The notes: generated by a model not told the origin, from the letters alone. 63,934 bases of DNA from Halodesulfovibrio sp. (GCF_025210605.1 NZ_JAOARI010000022.1:1-63934); one strand, 5' to 3'. Shown: positions 1-8,781, numbered from the stretch's first letter. Program-made: numbers and translations.

Positions 1-2
1 AG

Positions 3-24
3 AAAAGCGCCTTTCGGCGCTTTT
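3..24 (-). terminator. Rho-independent terminator of the Cys-rich peptide gene
   Basis: A nine-pair stem (AAAAGCGCC with GGCGCTTTT) closes a TTTC loop. It lies on the stop codon of the small minus-strand gene at 26-139 and reads into T residues at the window edge. It is nearly symmetrical, so it could also stop a plus-strand transcript. Confidence 0.65.
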
Positions 25-25
25 T

Positions 26-139
26 CTACTTTCCGCAGCGTTTGCAGCAAGTACAAATGGTTCCGCAACCAACTTCTGCGTAAGTTACGTCTACCAAAGC
101 ATTCTCAATCTTTTTCCAAGCACTCATTACGTATTTCAT
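26..139 (-). CDS. Small Cys-rich peptide (37 aa), function unknown
   Basis: A short frame starts at ATG 139 behind a strong Shine-Dalgarno sequence, GGAGGAAAACGAA then ATG, and ends at TAG 26-28 inside a terminator hairpin. The N-terminal two thirds (MKYVMSAWKKIENALVDVTY) look like a short amphipathic helix. The tail GCGTICTCCKRCGK holds five cysteines within eleven residues (C25, C29, C31, C32, C35), which suggests metal binding, disulfides or maturation. The ribosome site, the compact layout and the terminator support a real gene. I do not recognise the family and give no function. Confidence 0.6.
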   Translation of the reverse strand: MKYVMSAWKKIENALVDVTYAEVGCGTICTCCKRCGK

Positions 140-296
140 TTCGTTTTCCTCCGTTGAGAGAGTAACTATGCTTCGCGGCTTATAAAGTAAAATTCAAAGA
201 ATTCACTTTTTTCATGAGTTTTTTTTATATAATGATTTTCTACAATAAAAACAGAAGGAAACAGAGTAGAGCATGAAAAAAACCATCAAAATTCAT

Positions 297-331
297 AAAA
301 AAAGAGACCGCACACCAGTTGCACGGTCTCT
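297..331 (-). terminator. Rho-independent terminator of the SGNH hydrolase gene
   Basis: Stem AGAGACCG/CGGTCTCT (303-310 with 324-331) is followed on the minus strand by a run of seven T. It lies 60 bases after the stop codon of the 392-988 gene. Confidence 0.75.
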
Positions 332-391
332 TTCTACATTACATACGGGCTTGCCTTACAGCAAAACGAAGCACCCGTCGAACATCTTTAT

Positions 392-988
392 CTAGCTGTT
401 CATCCACAAAACGATGTGTTCCAGCTCATGCAGGGTATTCGCAATAATTGCATTTCCCTCTTCGGTTGGATGAACACCATCAGTCAGGGTATTTAAATAC
501 GGCTCATGCTGAGAAAGTTTGGTAAAAATATCTACATACGTAATATTGTAGTCTGCGCACATATCCAAATACGCAGCAGACAATTTGCCGATACGCTCAC
601 GGTGCTCAACATTGGTTACAGGAAACGGGCTGACCATTACAATATTCTTTTTACCGTAGGTTTCCACCGCATCTATTAATATAGTACGCGCATTCTCGAC
701 AGACTCTTCAATCGTCAGATTCTGCACTCCGGCAGGCGCTGCCATATCAACAACACCAAAGCTGAACATCAGGCGCGGTTTACTCTCTGGAATAAGTCTG
801 GCTTCAACTTCACTTTTCCAACGCTTTGCGATTGCCTGACTTGAATGTTTACGAGCACCTAAATTATAAAACGTAGCAGGAGGAACCGGCACGCCGGACG
901 CCAAGCTTAACTGACCAACCCAACCCTTTAATGACGGGTCGCTTACACCGAGAGTTAAAGAATCGCCAAAAAAGAAAAATGTTTTCAT
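392..988 (-). CDS. GDSL/SGNH-family hydrolase (esterase/lipase-like)
   Basis: The 198-residue protein has the GDSL block at residues 8-11 (FFGDSLTLGV), with the nucleophilic Ser, and the C-terminal block DGVHPTEEG with the catalytic Asp and His. An Asn in the NLGARKHSS stretch may supply the oxyanion hole. No signal peptide is visible, so it is probably a cytoplasmic esterase, thioesterase or lysophospholipase-like enzyme; the substrate cannot be read from sequence. The start is backed by AGGAGAGAGT before ATG. The gene stands alone between the Cys-rich peptide gene and a gene-poor stretch. Confidence 0.85.
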   Translation of the reverse strand: MKTFFFFGDSLTLGVSDPSLKGWVGQLSLASGVPVPPATFYNLGARKHSSQAIAKRWKSEVEARLIPESKPRLMFSFGVVDMAAPAGVQNLTIEESVENARTILIDAVETYGKKNIVMVSPFPVTNVEHRERIGKLSAAYLDMCADYNITYVDIFTKLSQHEPYLNTLTDGVHPTEEGNAIIANTLHELEHIVLWMNS

Positions 989-1592
989 ACTCTCTCCTGT
1001 TCCATACCTACTTCAAAATGTATGCAATCTCACCAGCAACGACAGTATATCACTTAAATTTTAGAACACACTGTTGCCACTGTTATTAGTATATAAATCC
1101 AACAGTCTTTAACCACCGGACACGTATTACAAAGATACGTTTTACGCAGTGGAGACTCTCCGATACTGTAGTTAACGCTATTCCCGATCAATTGTCTAGC
1201 TCGATAAGAACAACCATCAATTTTTATTGACCGTTATAGCAACGTTGCGCACTAAATTCTCCCATACAAAAAGAGATCATACTGCAATTCATCAATTCCA
1301 CAAAAGAATGTACTACTATCGCAAAAAAAGCAGCACGGCATTAGTCACCACTGTAGCAGCTCTTTTTCAGAATATTTTTTACTGTATATCCATACTCAAC
1401 AGGAAGGGATTTAAGCTATACGAATGCTGCAATAAGTTACACATTTTTCATTAATATTCTTTAACGCATATTTTGAAATATTTATGGAATTCAAACGGTT
1501 CTCACATCAGTCACCTCTTGACAGCACACGTCAAAATACTTACCTGAATGAGCGGGATTATATCCCGCCAAATACTCTTTCAGGACATCAAA
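989..1592. other. Gene-free stretch upstream of the FTR gene
   Basis: I see no supported gene here. A 75-codon plus-strand frame at 1227-1454 has no ribosome site and a composition unlike a protein. TTGACA at 1518-1523 could be a -35 box for the gene at 1593, which would put transcription after the alternative start at 1548. Confidence 0.5.
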
Positions 1593-1970
1593 ATGAGCGA
1601 ACCAACAGAAGAAACTATTAAACGCGTGCGTAACTACGTTGCAAAATATTGCGATAAAACAGGTCTTACAACCCACTCAATGCCAGAAGTAACTGACGCG
1701 GTAGTACTCGGACTTGCAAACAACATCGACACGCTGGGTAAACCTCTCTGCCCTTGCCGCTTCTATCCGGACAAGGCAGAAGAAATTAAATCCCGAACAT
1801 GGCTCTGCCCATGCAAGGACATGAAAAGCTACAAGTACTGTCACTGTATGTTGTTTGTTAACAAAGACGGTATGCCTGTAACCGAACATCTGCCGGAAGA
1901 CCATGAAGGTATCGCCACTTACGGCATCACAAAAGACCCTGCACCAGAAAAGTACAACCCGCCAAAATAA
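1593..1970 (+). CDS. Ferredoxin-thioredoxin reductase, catalytic beta subunit
   Basis: The 125-residue protein carries the full signature CPC-x16-CPC-x8-CHC at residues 53-55, 72-74 and 83-85. These residues hold the 4Fe-4S cluster and the adjacent redox disulfide that reduces thioredoxin using ferredoxin electrons. I chose ATG 1593 (MSEPTEE); an in-frame ATG at 1548 would add 15 residues that do not look family-like and has no ribosome site. No variable-subunit, thioredoxin or ferredoxin gene is adjacent, so partners are encoded elsewhere. The gene is monocistronic, with a terminator 24 bases after the stop. Confidence 0.93.
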   Translation: MSEPTEETIKRVRNYVAKYCDKTGLTTHSMPEVTDAVVLGLANNIDTLGKPLCPCRFYPDKAEEIKSRTWLCPCKDMKSYKYCHCMLFVNKDGMPVTEHLPEDHEGIATYGITKDPAPEKYNPPK

Positions 1971-1993
1971 TTTTTTATGCGCCAAGCTAAGAA

Positions 1994-2025
1994 CCCCCAA
2001 TAGTCATGCAGCTATCGGGGGTTTT
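1994..2025 (+). terminator. Rho-independent terminator of the FTR gene
   Basis: A CCCCC-AATAG stem pairs with CTAT-GGGGG (one mismatch) and is followed by GTTTTG. It lies 24 bases after the FTR stop codon. Confidence 0.8.
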
Positions 2026-2086
2026 GTGTATTTGGTGGATAGAATAAAGAATCCAAAAATGCGTTATTACAAAACGGTGCTTAGAA

Positions 2087-2118
2087 CAAAAAAGAGACTC
2101 CCATCACAACGATGGGAG
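2087..2118 (-). terminator. Rho-independent terminator of the two-component operon
   Basis: Stem CTCCCATC/GATGGGAG (2098-2105 with 2111-2118) is followed on the minus strand by TCTC and a T-run. It lies about 90 bases after the stop of the regulator gene at 2205. Confidence 0.75.
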
Positions 2119-2204
2119 CCTACAAACCATATGATAAGCGGCAGACACTTTTGCCGAAATAACCTGTTCGCTTTGCAACCAAGCGGACTTCGTTGCGAGC
2201 AGGG

Positions 2205-3620
2205 CTATCTAAAACTTGCCGCGTCCATGTTAAGGCGAGCCAAAATTTTCTGAAGTGCTACACGGGATAATCCTGACACACGCGCAGCTTCAGAAATATT
2301 TCCTTTAGTGCTTTTAAGCAGGTCAGAAACATACGCTTGCGTAAAATCATCAATAACCTTGTTTTTTGCTTCCTTGTACTGAGTAATCCCTGAAGAATCA
2401 CTTTCAGGAGCAGCTACAGCCGTCAACGTGCCACTATCTACAAGCCGGACAACATTCATATCGACTGTTTCACCAGAGCAGAACACAGTTAATCGGCGCA
2501 CATAGTTTTGCAGCTCACGCACATTGCCTTGCCATTGTTTTGTGGAAAGGTACGTCAGCACATCCGGCGCAATTCCCTTCTCCTGCAGCCCCATTTCCGT
2601 ACAAGATTGTCGTAAAAAATGGTACGTGAGCAACGGGATATCGGTAACTCTCTCCCGAAGAGGTGGGATTGTCACCGTAAGAACATTTAAGCGGTAGTAC
2701 AGATCTTCACGAAACGACTTATCCTGAATGTGCTTTTCAAGCTCCTGATTGGTCGAGGCAACCACACGGACATTAACATGCTCATTATGGTTTGCACCAA
2801 CAGGACGCACTTCGCCTTCTTGTAAAACACGCAACAGTTTTGTCTGAACTTGAAAAGAAATATCTCCAATTTCATCCAAGTGCAGGGTTCCACCATCAGT
2901 TGTAGCGAACAACCCTTTATGATCTTTATCTGCACCGGTGAATGCGCCTTTCACATGCCCGAAAAGTTCACTTTCAAGCAACTGCTCGGGAATCGCAGGG
3001 CAGTTGACGCTTAAAAACGTTTTCTCATTACGGGTACTCAATTGGTGAATCATTCTGGCAACCATTTCTTTACCAGTCCCAGATTCTCCACGCACGAGCA
3101 CAGTGTAATCAGAGTGTGCTACAGCTTGAATAGAGAGCTTCAACTGCTGCATCGCCGGAGATTCACCGATAAGCTCATCTGATGTACTGAATGAACGCAC
3201 CTGCTCTTTCAGCAGTCTGTTTTCATTCATCAAGGCAGCGCGTTCCTGACTTTTGGCAACAACCCTGAAAAGCTCTGACGGCTCAACAGGTTTAGTTAAA
3301 AAGTCATACGCACCATATTTCACTGCTTGTACGGCTGTTTCAATAGTGCCATGAGCCGTAAGCATTACCATAGAAAGATCAGGGCGCAGTTCCAAAGCAA
3401 GAGGTAACAGCTCCATACCTGTCATACCGGGCATGAGCATATCTGTAAGCATGATATCAACATGAGTTGACTTCAATACATCGAGAGCCGCGTTTCCTGT
3501 ATGAGCAAGTAAAACTTCCATATTCGGAAATTTACGCACAATAAGGCGCTGCAAACCACGCGCAAAATCCTGCTCGTCATCTACCAGCAGAATAGTCTGT
3601 TGTACTTCACCTTGTTCCAT
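2205..3620 (-). CDS. Sigma-54-dependent response regulator, NtrC family
   Basis: The 471-residue protein has three domains. The receiver (about 8-125) has the canonical phosphoacceptor in MLTDMLMPG and the switch Lys in FLTKPVEP. The AAA+ sigma-54 activation domain (about 145-375) has Walker A GESGTGKE and an intact GAFTGA loop. The C-terminal Fis-type helix-turn-helix reads SEAARVSGLSRVALQKIL. It overlaps the last base of the kinase gene, so the two form an operon and a cognate pair. A sigma-54 promoter sits in front of the nearby YeiH gene (8457-8473), making that gene its best local target; this link is inferred. Confidence 0.94.
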   Translation of the reverse strand: MEQGEVQQTILLVDDEQDFARGLQRLIVRKFPNMEVLLAHTGNAALDVLKSTHVDIMLTDMLMPGMTGMELLPLALELRPDLSMVMLTAHGTIETAVQAVKYGAYDFLTKPVEPSELFRVVAKSQERAALMNENRLLKEQVRSFSTSDELIGESPAMQQLKLSIQAVAHSDYTVLVRGESGTGKEMVARMIHQLSTRNEKTFLSVNCPAIPEQLLESELFGHVKGAFTGADKDHKGLFATTDGGTLHLDEIGDISFQVQTKLLRVLQEGEVRPVGANHNEHVNVRVVASTNQELEKHIQDKSFREDLYYRLNVLTVTIPPLRERVTDIPLLTYHFLRQSCTEMGLQEKGIAPDVLTYLSTKQWQGNVRELQNYVRRLTVFCSGETVDMNVVRLVDSGTLTAVAAPESDSSGITQYKEAKNKVIDDFTQAYVSDLLKSTKGNISEAARVSGLSRVALQKILARLNMDAASFR

Positions 3621-6046
3621 TACTCTTCTCCAAGGTCACACGAAGTAGCAATTGGAAGCGTAATAACAAATTTTGCTCCGCCGAAATCGGTACTGCTTGT
3701 TGCTTCCACTTTACCACCAAGGTCTGTCACCATTCCGTACACAATAGCAAGCCCGAGTCCGGTTCCGGAACCGGGACCTTTTGTTGTAAAGAATGGATCA
3801 AAAATTCTATTCATATTTTCCGGCGAAATGCCTTCACCGTTATCTTCGATGCACACCTGCACCGAATCATTTTCATGGACAGCACTCAAGTGAATCTGCC
3901 CTTTATTTTCTTCCACAGCATCAATGGCATTAATCACAAGGTTGGACAATATTTGTTCCAATTCCTGCTCACCCATTGCAGCAAGAACATTTTCCGCCAT
4001 GACAGATGCTGTAAGTTCGACCTTTTTCGCCGCAGCCTGAACGGAAAACACTTCTGCAATACTGTGCACAACCTGAGCTGTATCTGCTGTGCCGGTATGC
4101 GATACTTTAGGACGGGCGAAATCAAGCAGATCGCGCAAAACACGCTGAGCATGGCGTGTGTGGCGCAGAATAATATCAATATCCTGCGTTTGTTGTTCTG
4201 CTGCTGCATCATCTTTTAACAGTTCAGCATAACAGAGAATAACACCCAGTGGGTTGTTGATTTCATGTGCAAGCCCTGCCGCGAGTTTACCAATGGTTGC
4301 CAGCTTTTCATGCTGCTGCATTTGCGCAAGCATCCGCTTTTCGCGTGTTGTTTCACGCACATGAACAACGACTCTGTCAGGAAGATTCCCTCCCTGAATA
4401 ACAGGATAAATCCCCATAGCAAAGGTACGTGCATCATCAACCACAACTTCATCAACAAACGGAACCTTGCGTGAAAGCGCAAGTTTCATAGAACAGCCGT
4501 CCGCAGCATTGTAGTCGGAAAGCATGGTCAAAATATTTCCGCTGGTATCGCGTCCTGCGCTGAACTCAGCAGAAAGGTTACATGCCGCCTTATTCGCTGT
4601 AAGCACGTTACAAGATGCATCCATCAGAACAAGAGGATCTGTAATACCTTCAACAATTGTCTGGAGTGTCTGCATCTGCCGCATCATATTGTCAAGCGCT
4701 ACAAGGTTTTCAGCCGCTGCCCCTAGCTGCCTGCCAAGAGCGCGCATTAATCCATGATCCTGCAACTGCACAAACCGCGGATCATCCCAATAAAGAATGA
4801 GAAGCCCTTCCGCGTTCCCCGCGCTAGATTCCACAGAAATAATGATGCGGTTGCTCTCAAATTTGATGCCGCTTTCTGTAATGATATACAACCAGTCTTC
4901 AGGAAGCGTTTGTGATTCTGCACCACTCGGCCATGAATAGCTTGTATTGGATGCAAAAGTACAAATATACGTCACAGTTGTTGCCTGAAAACGATTGCCT
5001 ATTTCCGGCATAGCAAGATTTAGCAACTCTCCTCGAGAACGGCTTTTCTGCATAAGAGAAAGCAAGGTCACAAACAATGCAACGTCTGAACGGCGCTGTA
5101 ATGCTTCGTGAGTCAACTCCTCTGTACGTTCATCAACCATTGTGCGCAGGTTTTCAGCATATTCTTTCAGCTGAGCACGCGCCATAAACAAATGGTTGTT
5201 TAATTCAAGCAGCCCTGTTTCAAGCTCTTCAATCTCATCCTGCTCTTCAATACTATCAAGCAGTTCAATGCCTCCGGTTTCCTCAAGATTTTCACGGAAC
5301 ACGGAAGAAATACGTTTAATATTATCAACAACAAGAACTTTAAACAGCACGTTCGTTGTTGAAAAGAAGACAATTGCGCCGACAACAAAAAATGCGAAAT
5401 ATCCAATAATAGTTTTCTGCAACTGCCCCAAACTTGCCATGACATTAATGCCTACCAAGTCTACGCCGCCAATAGAATTAACATCCTTATCAAAGCCACG
5501 TTCACCATACTGCTGAACAACTTCTACAGGCGCATCATTAATATCACCATGGCATCGCATGCAACTTTCAGTGTATGTCACAGGACGAGCCATCACATAG
5601 TAGCGCTGTCCGGCAATCTCTTTGTAGCCTTTCCAGATAAGTTCTTTGGGGTGCTCGCGGAAATACGAAATAAATTTACGTTCAAGCGTGTTAGCTTCAG
5701 AGTGTGGATTACGCGAATTAATGGATACACGACGGTACAGATACCCGTCATCGCCTTTAAAATGATCCATTACGCTGCGCGAAATATAGGAAGAACTCAT
5801 TGCTTCAATGACGAAAGTGTTCGGCATCATTTCGAACATTTTAGGGCGCAACACTTTTCGCACGTAATTTTGCACGGCATCCACTTGTGTAAAAGTCAGA
5901 GTTGCTTTCGCCTCAACTTCATCTTCCAATACTGTACGCATATGAATGTAGAAGCCGATAGCAAAAATCACCCCAAGCACTAGCGATGCTAACGCAAGTC
6001 CACTTAAGAACTGTTTTTGCAAAGAATACGGTTTACGGAAAAGCAT
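3620..6046 (-). CDS. Membrane histidine kinase with periplasmic c-type haem sensor domain
   Basis: The 808-residue kinase has a first membrane segment at about 13-35 and a periplasmic domain to about 210. Near that domain's end lies one CMRCH haem-attachment motif (C162, C165, H166), as in Tll0287-like (DUF3365) sensor domains. A second membrane segment lies at about 214-236, then HAMP and coiled-coil, a GAF-like region, a PAS-like region, HisKA with phosphoacceptor H594 (LAHEINNPLG) and HATPase with N, G1 (DNGEG) and G2 (GSGTGLGL) boxes. The haem suggests sensing of redox state or a small ligand such as O2, NO or CO. The partner regulator is encoded immediately downstream. Confidence 0.92.
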   Translation of the reverse strand: MLFRKPYSLQKQFLSGLALASLVLGVIFAIGFYIHMRTVLEDEVEAKATLTFTQVDAVQNYVRKVLRPKMFEMMPNTFVIEAMSSSYISRSVMDHFKGDDGYLYRRVSINSRNPHSEANTLERKFISYFREHPKELIWKGYKEIAGQRYYVMARPVTYTESCMRCHGDINDAPVEVVQQYGERGFDKDVNSIGGVDLVGINVMASLGQLQKTIIGYFAFFVVGAIVFFSTTNVLFKVLVVDNIKRISSVFRENLEETGGIELLDSIEEQDEIEELETGLLELNNHLFMARAQLKEYAENLRTMVDERTEELTHEALQRRSDVALFVTLLSLMQKSRSRGELLNLAMPEIGNRFQATTVTYICTFASNTSYSWPSGAESQTLPEDWLYIITESGIKFESNRIIISVESSAGNAEGLLILYWDDPRFVQLQDHGLMRALGRQLGAAAENLVALDNMMRQMQTLQTIVEGITDPLVLMDASCNVLTANKAACNLSAEFSAGRDTSGNILTMLSDYNAADGCSMKLALSRKVPFVDEVVVDDARTFAMGIYPVIQGGNLPDRVVVHVRETTREKRMLAQMQQHEKLATIGKLAAGLAHEINNPLGVILCYAELLKDDAAAEQQTQDIDIILRHTRHAQRVLRDLLDFARPKVSHTGTADTAQVVHSIAEVFSVQAAAKKVELTASVMAENVLAAMGEQELEQILSNLVINAIDAVEENKGQIHLSAVHENDSVQVCIEDNGEGISPENMNRIFDPFFTTKGPGSGTGLGLAIVYGMVTDLGGKVEATSSTDFGGAKFVITLPIATSCDLGEE

Positions 6047-6214
6047 AATGCAGGAGTTTCTCCCAAGTAAGTTTGCGATTTTCTTATGAATATATCAGCC
6101 TGAGTTGTTTACATACGGGCTGTTATAAACAATAGAAAAAAGCACCGTAGCGCAGAACTTGTAGTGGTACAACCGAATACAAAACAAATTTCCACAGATA
6201 AAGGTAAACACATA

Positions 6215-6253
6215 AAATGTATAAAGACCCCGTAGAGTGTGCACTACGGGGTC
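6215..6253 (-). terminator. Rho-independent terminator of the small membrane-protein gene
   Basis: Perfect ten-pair stem GACCCCGTAG/CTACGGGGTC (6226-6235 with 6244-6253), then TTTATACATTTT on the minus strand. Confidence 0.7.
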
Positions 6254-6283
6254 ACAGACAAAAAACAAGCCAAGTAAAAAAAT

Positions 6284-6550
6284 CTACTTCACTGCTACGT
6301 TCATTGAGCGAGGCATATGCTCAAACGTCGAGCGGGCACCTAGGTCGGCTTCGCCGCACACTTCAATATCAGTGTAGTAAAATTCACCTGTTTCAATACC
6401 GCTGTCATCAATAAATTTAGCCATGGTAGTAAAATCTTCAGAACTTGCAGTAATGGCAGGACAAATAACGTAGGTAAAAGACCAAAAAATTGCGAGGCCC
6501 ACAAAAAATTTGGTCCATCTGTAGAAAGCACTTGTCTTATTAATTGTCAT
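6284..6550 (-). CDS. Small membrane-anchored protein (88 aa), function unknown
   Basis: One hydrophobic segment (about 15-34, FFVGLAIFWSFTYVICPAI) follows a short basic N-terminus, so the remaining 54 residues probably face the periplasm. That part is acidic and has a single Cys (DIEVCGEADLG). I do not recognise the family. It lies 91 bases downstream of the YeiH exporter on the same strand, with a weak hairpin between them, so it may be co-expressed at a lower level. An accessory role for the exporter is possible but inferred only from position. Confidence 0.7.
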   Translation of the reverse strand: MTINKTSAFYRWTKFFVGLAIFWSFTYVICPAITASSEDFTTMAKFIDDSGIETGEFYYTDIEVCGEADLGARSTFEHMPRSMNVAVK

Positions 6551-6600
6551 CGTCTCATTCCTTACACAGTGGAGAGCACTGGACAGGGTGATTGCTTATA

Positions 6601-6628
6601 AAGCGGGAGAGAGCCTGCCCTCTCCCGC
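6601..6628 (-). terminator. Hairpin between the YeiH exporter and the small membrane-protein gene
   Basis: Nine-pair stem GCGGGAGAG/CTCTCCCGC (6603-6611 with 6620-6628), followed on the minus strand only by TTTATAAG. With so few T it may be an inefficient terminator or a processing and stability element that lets some transcripts continue into the 88-residue gene. Confidence 0.5.
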
Positions 6629-6640
6629 CTTTGTATGCAT

Positions 6641-8377
6641 TTAGATCTTAGCAGTAATCTCAGGGAATACTACGTAGAACATGATGTACGCCATTGTAAG
6701 AGTCAATACCAAGTTGAGGGACTGACCACAAACGTACAGGATAAGCGGCTTGCCGCCTTTGAAGTAGCCTGCAAGCTCGCGGAAGTTAGTAGCAAGACCA
6801 ATTGCTGCGAAGCTGAGGCAGAAGAACCAACCGCGGAAGATTTTGGAGAAGCCGCGGATTACACCGTGGTCAACCATTGCAAAACCTGCATCGGAACCAA
6901 GGCTGGTGTAGATAGTAGAGAAGATTACAGAAGCGATAACGAAGCCGATAACGAATTTAGGGAAGCGGTGCCAGATTTCCATCCAGCCAACTTTCTTGCC
7001 TGCTTCAGCTTCAACTTTGGTGCACCAGTAAACAGCTACGCAGAATGCAGTTACACCAATAAGAACGTTCTGAATCATTTTAATGGTAGCAGCAACAAAC
7101 ATAGCTTTCTCAGAGAGGAAAGCACCCGCAGCAGCTACAGCACCAGTTGCGTCAATAGTACCACCCATCCATGCACCACCAAGAACGTGTGGCATTGCAG
7201 TTGCTTTAATAACTGCTGGCATCACGATCATCATGATGGAAGTAAACACGAGGGAGAGACCGATGGAGAGAGTAAGTTCTTCTTTTTTAGCGCGACATGC
7301 AGCAGCGGTAGCAATAGCAGCAGAGGTACCACATACGGACATATCAGCAGAAATAACCATGTTCAAAGACTTGGAAGGCATCTTGATAACTTTCTGACCA
7401 AAAATAAATGTAGAGATCAGAACTACAGGAGTAACAACCCAAGCTACGAAGATACCAGGAACACCAATCGCGATAACTTTGCTGAAGAGAACTTCTGCAC
7501 CAAGAAGTACGAGACCGGTTTTAATGAAGTATTCAACTTCCAGAGCAGGTTTGATCCACTTAGGAGTACCGATTGTGTTCGCAACAAGCATACCGATAGC
7601 GATAGCCCATGCTGCGTAGCCGATACCGTAATGTTTCATGGTTGCCTGGTAACCCATGAGGTACGCAAATACACCAACTGCGAATACTGCGAAGAAACCT
7701 TTGAGGAATCCACCAGCATCTTTACCCATAACTTTGATACCCAGAGAGAACATTACTGCCATTACGAGGCAAAGTCCGAGAAGGGATGGGAACAAGTTGT
7801 AAGGCTTATGTTTAATTTTCTTTTTAGCTTTTTTGGAAGCCTGACGAGCTTTACGCCATGTAGCGATTTTAGAAATAGCTTCGTCGTTAAGAGCAGCGTT
7901 TGTGAAAGTTGCCTGTGCAGCAGCTTCCTGTGCTGTAAGAGCAGCCATTTTAGCAGCTTTTGTTTTAGCAGCAGCAGCTTCATACTTAGGCTTGTATTTA
8001 GCATTTAAAGCATCTGCGCCTGCCTGATCCATGTAGAAAGCGTCAAGCGGGTTAGATTTCCATTTCTTAGGCTTGCTAGTCCAAGACTTAATTGTTTTAC
8101 CAATTGAAGAGCTAGTAGCTTTAAGCTTGCCTTTGCTATCCTGAGCTTCGTAGTAAGCAACAGTCTTAAACGGTGCGTACTCAGCCTGCTCCTGCATAAT
8201 GGAGTTTGCTTTCGCAATTTTAGCGTCAAGACCTTCTGGAGCATTGTTAAAGTAGATAAGACTACCAACAAGCAAAATTACTGCACCAAGCCAGATAGCC
8301 CAGTAATCTTCCTTCAGCCATAAATCGGAAATACTAGATTTCCCTTCGTCAACCACGATATTTTTGTCTTCAGCCAT
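6641..8377 (-). CDS. YeiH-family (UPF0324) putative sulfate exporter with long soluble insert
   Basis: The 578-residue membrane protein matches the YeiH/UPF0324 family, annotated as putative sulfate or organosulfur exporters. A first membrane segment (about 30-48) is followed by some 150 residues rich in Lys and Ala, probably coiled-coil. The ten or so remaining membrane segments then follow, with family blocks such as [15 protein letters not shown] and [15 protein letters not shown]. The usual family length is near 350, so this is an extended form. I chose ATG 8377, directly behind GGAGGAAATGCATA. A sigma-54 promoter lies about 80 bases upstream. Transport of a sulfur oxyanion fits a sulfate reducer but is unproven. 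Confidence 0.88.
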   Translation of the reverse strand: MAEDKNIVVDEGKSSISDLWLKEDYWAIWLGAVILLVGSLIYFNNAPEGLDAKIAKANSIMQEQAEYAPFKTVAYYEAQDSKGKLKATSSSIGKTIKSWTSKPKKWKSNPLDAFYMDQAGADALNAKYKPKYEAAAAKTKAAKMAALTAQEAAAQATFTNAALNDEAISKIATWRKARQASKKAKKKIKHKPYNLFPSLLGLCLVMAVMFSLGIKVMGKDAGGFLKGFFAVFAVGVFAYLMGYQATMKHYGIGYAAWAIAIGMLVANTIGTPKWIKPALEVEYFIKTGLVLLGAEVLFSKVIAIGVPGIFVAWVVTPVVLISTFIFGQKVIKMPSKSLNMVISADMSVCGTSAAIATAAACRAKKEELTLSIGLSLVFTSIMMIVMPAVIKATAMPHVLGGAWMGGTIDATGAVAAAGAFLSEKAMFVAATIKMIQNVLIGVTAFCVAVYWCTKVEAEAGKKVGWMEIWHRFPKFVIGFVIASVIFSTIYTSLGSDAGFAMVDHGVIRGFSKIFRGWFFCLSFAAIGLATNFRELAGYFKGGKPLILYVCGQSLNLVLTLTMAYIMFYVVFPEITAKI

Positions 8378-8456
8378 TATGCATTTCCTCCTTTGCAAAT
8401 CGGCAATTCCTTCCTCGTTACAGTCTACGAGTAGACCTGTAGACTCAGCATTCTAA

Positions 8457-8473
8457 TAGCAAGGACAATGCCA
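8457..8473 (-). promoter_or_regulatory. Sigma-54 promoter of the YeiH exporter gene
   Basis: On the minus strand the site reads TGGCAT-TGTCC-TTGCTA, a near-perfect match to TGGCAC-N5-TTGCW with GG and GC twelve bases apart. The predicted start is near 8447, giving a leader of about 70 nt. The two-component system with a sigma-54 activator lies just downstream of the transcription unit. Confidence 0.75.
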
Positions 8474-8556
8474 CTTTTTTCACAAATAAGAAAAATAGCT
8501 ATTTCAATATATTACAAAAACTCACAGAATATTCACGCAATTCACATAAACAAAAA

Positions 8557-8588
8557 GTGCATACTTAAGTTTACACTAAAGTATGCAC
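8557..8588. repeat. Ten-base inverted repeat upstream of the sigma-54 promoter
   Basis: GTGCATACTT (8557-8566) and AAGTATGCAC (8579-8588) are perfect inverted repeats. On the minus strand TTTTTG follows, so the element may be the terminator of the MscS gene at 8782. It also lies 85-115 bases upstream of the sigma-54 promoter, where enhancer sites are usual. The sequence cannot separate these roles. Confidence 0.55.
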
Positions 8589-8631
8589 CTAAAATCAACA
8601 CATCCTTGATAACTGCCTAAAATCAACACAT
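8588..8631. repeat. Two 16-base direct repeats, candidate activator sites
   Basis: CCTAAAATCAACACAT occurs at 8588-8603 and again at 8616-8631. The copies lie 115-160 bases upstream of the exporter's sigma-54 promoter, a normal distance for enhancer-binding protein sites. Confidence 0.5.
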
Positions 8632-8781
8632 TACGCCGTTGTAAACAAAACTTTACAGCACACTAAAATGTGGTCTTCCTCAAGTATGCGCCTGCTAAAA
8701 AAAGCATAACTGTTTGGAATAATTACTTGTGACGCATATAAAAGACCCGCAATTGACCTATCGGAAAGTTTAACAGTGCTT

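Noticed and set aside
273..395. 40-codon plus-strand frame starting MKKTIKIHKK
   Set aside because: It runs through a terminator hairpin and its purine-rich upstream stretch is too far from the ATG.
1227..1454. 75-codon plus-strand frame
   Set aside because: No ribosome site, aromatic and basic composition unlike a protein, no neighbour to form an operon.
1518..1534. TTGAC-N7-GTCAA as a CRP/FNR-type site before the FTR gene
   Set aside because: The spacer is not the 4 or 6 bases used by this family; TTGACA is more simply a -35 box.
6635..8008. 457-codon frame antisense to the YeiH gene
   Set aside because: It mirrors the codon pattern of the real gene, is full of Cys, Asn, Thr and Ser, and has no ribosome site.
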